A stretch of 7,548 nt of DNA from Clostridia bacterium (lineage in GTDB: Bacteria > Bacillota > Clostridia > Christensenellales > Borkfalkiaceae): positions 1 to 7,548 of the forward strand of contig JAIDIR010000332.1 in NCBI GenBank assembly GCA_029052615.1, read 5' to 3'. Shown piece after piece: positions 6,346 to 7,548 of this stretch. The position numbers were made by a program, and so were the translations under genes. The notes under the pieces were generated by a model. The model made no database searches and was not told where the DNA came from. It worked only from the letters and a program-made list of their open reading frames with translations. The stretch's first letter is position 1; every line of letters starts with the position of its first letter.

Positions 6346-7239
6346 TTATTCCATATTTATGGCGACCGTTTCTATGTACGAAAAAGTCACGTCGTATCTG
6401 ACTCCGCCGTCGTAGGGCGCAACCGTGTAGCTGCTTGAAACTATTCTGTCCGAATAGAGAGCCGCGGCTTTTAACGCCTCTTCCGTGTTTTCCTCGCTCT
6501 CCTTGTCGTAATAGAGCGACAGACTTGCGCTTGCCGTGATTTCGGCAAACCCGACGGCAAGGCAGGGATTGCTTTCGCCCTCCTCGGTCAGCTCGTACGC
6601 GCCTATGAGAACGTCGCCCGCGTTTACCTTATCGCCCGGCGCCCTTTCCGCCGTGCCGCAGATTGCGACTATGCGGTAAACCTCGCCCGAAACGCCCGCC
6701 TTGAGCGGCTGGTAATTGACCCTGGCGGTATGCTCCTCCTCGGTGCGTACGTCTATTATAAGATATGCACCTTCGCGCTGAACGGAGCAGAAATTGACGT
6801 CCGGCAGGGCTAAAATTTTTGCCTGCATCAAAGGAGAGTCAAGCTTTGTGCAAAGCGACCACTCCCGCGCGCCGCACTCCTTTGCGATGGAAATTATCTG
6901 TCCGCTTAAATAAGAGCCGTTGCCGGTTACCTTTATGCGCATTACGACGTTGCTCGAAAGGACTGCCGCAACCGTAAAAACGAACGCGCCGATTACCAGA
7001 CCGAACCTTCTTTTCAAGAAGGTAATTGCCCGCGTTTTGGGGCTGTGCCGCTTTACGGTTACATTATAACACGGGTGTGAGAAAATTGCAAAAACTTTTT
7101 CCGAATATTCTTGCAACACGCCGAAAGTGAGCGTTGAACCGTGTTTTTTAAGCTTAAATACCGCAATATTGGCTTTAGTCAGCTTTTTTAAAGCCGTTTC
7201 GGGCGTACTGGTGATTGAAAATTCGACGATATTATTCAA
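6346..7239 (-). CDS. yqfD: Sporulation protein YqfD (short form)
   Basis: YqfD is a membrane protein needed for efficient sporulation in Bacillus, where it belongs to the sigma-E mother-cell regulon; its molecular role is unknown. Residues 1-65 form a small alpha/beta N-terminal domain. A basic stretch (64-78) precedes one membrane span at about 79-97. Residues 100-166 resemble the family's FtsQ/POTRA-like region (IKVTGNGSYLSG at 102-113, then the PDVNFCSV and IIDVRTEE strands). A later part (180-212) has the PGDKVNAGDVLIGA turn typical of the family. At 297 residues it is about 100 shorter than the Bacillus protein (about 400). The start is TTG at 7237-7239 with GGGGG six bases upstream (7246-7250), overlapping yqfC by 8 bases. 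The yqfC-yqfD-phoH order is conserved in spore formers. The coding sequence also carries a candidate promoter. Confidence 0.88.
   Translation of the reverse strand: MNNIVEFSITSTPETALKKLTKANIAVFKLKKHGSTLTFGVLQEYSEKVFAIFSHPCYNVTVKRHSPKTRAITFLKRRFGLVIGAFVFTVAAVLSSNVVMRIKVTGNGSYLSGQIISIAKECGAREWSLCTKLDSPLMQAKILALPDVNFCSVQREGAYLIIDVRTEEEHTARVNYQPLKAGVSGEVYRIVAICGTAERAPGDKVNAGDVLIGAYELTEEGESNPCLAVGFAEITASASLSLYYDKESEENTEEALKAAALYSDRIVSSSYTVAPYDGGVRYDVTFSYIETVAINME
7063..7091 (-). promoter_or_regulatory. Candidate extended -10 sigma-A promoter inside yqfD
   Basis: On the minus strand the -35 is TTGCAA (7086-7091, four of six matches). A 17-base spacer follows, ending in TGT, then a perfect -10 TATAAT (7063-7068). 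This gives the TGnTATAAT extended form. It reads toward phoH, about 730 bases upstream, and lies in yqfD codons for about residues 50-59. Confidence 0.4.
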
Positions 7240-7477
7240 AGCTTACCCCCGAAATATTACCGCGAACCAGTAAATCCTGCTGAAAATACTTGTCTATTAT
7301 AAGCTTTTCGCCCACTACTGTCAACCGCATCTTGTTGAGCGATAGTACTATGCGCTCGGGCGAGTAGTCCTCCACGCGCTTTACCGACTTGAAATATCCG
7401 CCGAACGAGGGAATTACCGTGAACGACTTATCCAGATCCGCGCCCGCTTCCCTTAAAATCTGCTGCAAAAGTTTCAT
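7232..7477 (-). CDS. yqfC: Sporulation protein YqfC (YabP/YqfC family)
   Basis: YqfC is a small soluble protein of the YabP/YqfC family, expressed under sigma-E in Bacillus and required for efficient spore formation. Its biochemical role is unknown. The 81 residues carry the family pattern: a helical N-terminus (1-15), then a strand-rich body with P23, G26-G27, RIVLSLNKMRLTVVGEKL at 42-59 and a final QDLLVRGNISGVSF strand. The ATG at 7475-7477 has no Shine-Dalgarno, and a sigma-E-like promoter ends only five bases before it, so the message may be nearly leaderless. The next start candidate is a TTG three codons in. The codons for residues 51-59 contain a perfect sigma-A promoter sequence on the same strand. 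The gene ends by overlapping yqfD. Confidence 0.87.
   Translation of the reverse strand: MKLLQQILREAGADLDKSFTVIPSFGGYFKSVKRVEDYSPERIVLSLNKMRLTVVGEKLIIDKYFQQDLLVRGNISGVSFE
7296..7324 (-). promoter_or_regulatory. Full-consensus sigma-A promoter inside yqfC
   Basis: On the minus strand TTGACA (7319-7324), a spacer of exactly 17 bases and TATAAT (7296-7301) match the sigma-A consensus at all 12 positions. Initiation would be at about 7288-7290, some 50 bases before the yqfD start. It would drive yqfD, phoH, pgpH, ybeY, era, yqzL, recO and the glycosyltransferase without yqfC. Confidence 0.65.
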
Positions 7478-7482
7478 ATGAT

Positions 7483-7511
7483 AGTTTATGCTTAATCGGC
7501 GGTAAATATTA
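7483..7511 (-). promoter_or_regulatory. Candidate sigma-E promoter of yqfC
   Basis: On the minus strand TAATATT (7505-7511) fits the Bacillus sigma-E -35 pattern KMATATT completely. After 14 bases, CATAAACT (7483-7490) fits the -10 CATACAHT at seven of eight positions. It lies just after an upstream terminator and just before a gene of the known sigma-E regulon. The expected start of transcription falls at or next to the yqfC ATG. Confidence 0.55.
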
Positions 7512-7540
7512 AAGCGCGCGGCTTTTAAAAAGCCGCGCGC
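7505..7540 (-). terminator. Intrinsic terminator of an upstream gene outside the window
   Basis: A ten-base-pair GC-rich stem (7514-7523 GCGCGCGGCT with 7531-7540 AGCCGCGCGC) closes a seven-base A/T loop. On the minus strand it is followed by TTTAATATTT. It would end a minus-strand transcript coming from the right edge and so marks the start of the yqfC operon. On the plus strand the tail (CTTATTTG) is weaker, so two-way use is possible but less likely. Confidence 0.75.
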
Positions 7541-7548
7541 CTTATTTG

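Noticed and set aside
6106..6438. Plus-strand open frame across the phoH-yqfD junction
   Set aside because: Both flanking genes are well supported on the minus strand, and this frame has no domain features.
6755..6783. TATAAT on the minus strand within yqfD (6755-6760)
   Set aside because: No acceptable -35 lies 16-18 bases upstream (GTTCAG or TTCAGC). Isoleucine ATA codons explain the hexamer.
1..7548. CRISPR array, insertion sequence, tRNA or other mobile or defence features
   Set aside because: No spaced direct repeats, no transposase or integrase motifs, no terminal inverted repeats and no cloverleaf-like sequence were found. The window is filled by housekeeping genes.

Overview
The window is almost entirely a dense minus-strand housekeeping operon of a spore-forming Firmicute, most likely an uncultured member of the Clostridia. 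The reasons are the gene order yqfC-yqfD-phoH-pgpH-ybeY-era-yqzL-recO, which is the Bacillus/Clostridium arrangement, the two sporulation genes at its head, AAGGAGG-type ribosome binding sites, frequent TTG starts and a moderate, near 50% GC content. Assignment below class level is not supported by the sequence alone.

Layout, in the direction of transcription (right to left). A GC-rich hairpin with a T-rich tail (7505-7540) closes an upstream gene outside the window. The next 30 bases hold a sigma-E-like promoter directly before yqfC (7232-7477). yqfD (6346-7239), phoH (5346-6329), pgpH (3914-5365), ybeY (3435-3902), era (2544-3434), the 35-codon gene yqzL (2391-2498), recO (1666-2382) and a membrane family-2 glycosyltransferase (272-1654) follow with overlaps or gaps of at most 45 bases. 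The run ends at a hairpin (252-287). The same hairpin is symmetric enough to terminate the only plus-strand gene, a 5'-truncated CDS (2-253) that encodes a C-terminal membrane anchor. No stretch over 300 bases lacks a gene. I see no rRNA, tRNA, CRISPR array or mobile element.

How the genes fit together. YqfC and YqfD act in sporulation. PhoH (ATPase), YbeY (RNase) and Era (GTPase) are linked to 16S rRNA maturation and 30S assembly. PgpH degrades c-di-AMP at the membrane. RecO mediates RecA loading in recombinational repair. The glycosyltransferase looks like a lineage-specific addition that makes or extends an envelope polysaccharide or glycolipid.

The most interesting reading is regulatory. 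A full-consensus sigma-A promoter (TTGACA, 17 bases, TATAAT) lies inside the yqfC coding sequence, and a second good one lies inside yqfD. Upstream of yqfC is a near-consensus sigma-E promoter. Together these suggest that vegetative expression of the essential genes is started from within the sporulation genes, while yqfC itself is read from a mother-cell promoter. The other notable point is that PgpH lacks its large extracellular sensor domain while its catalytic residues are intact. I found no defence system or other wholly new system here.
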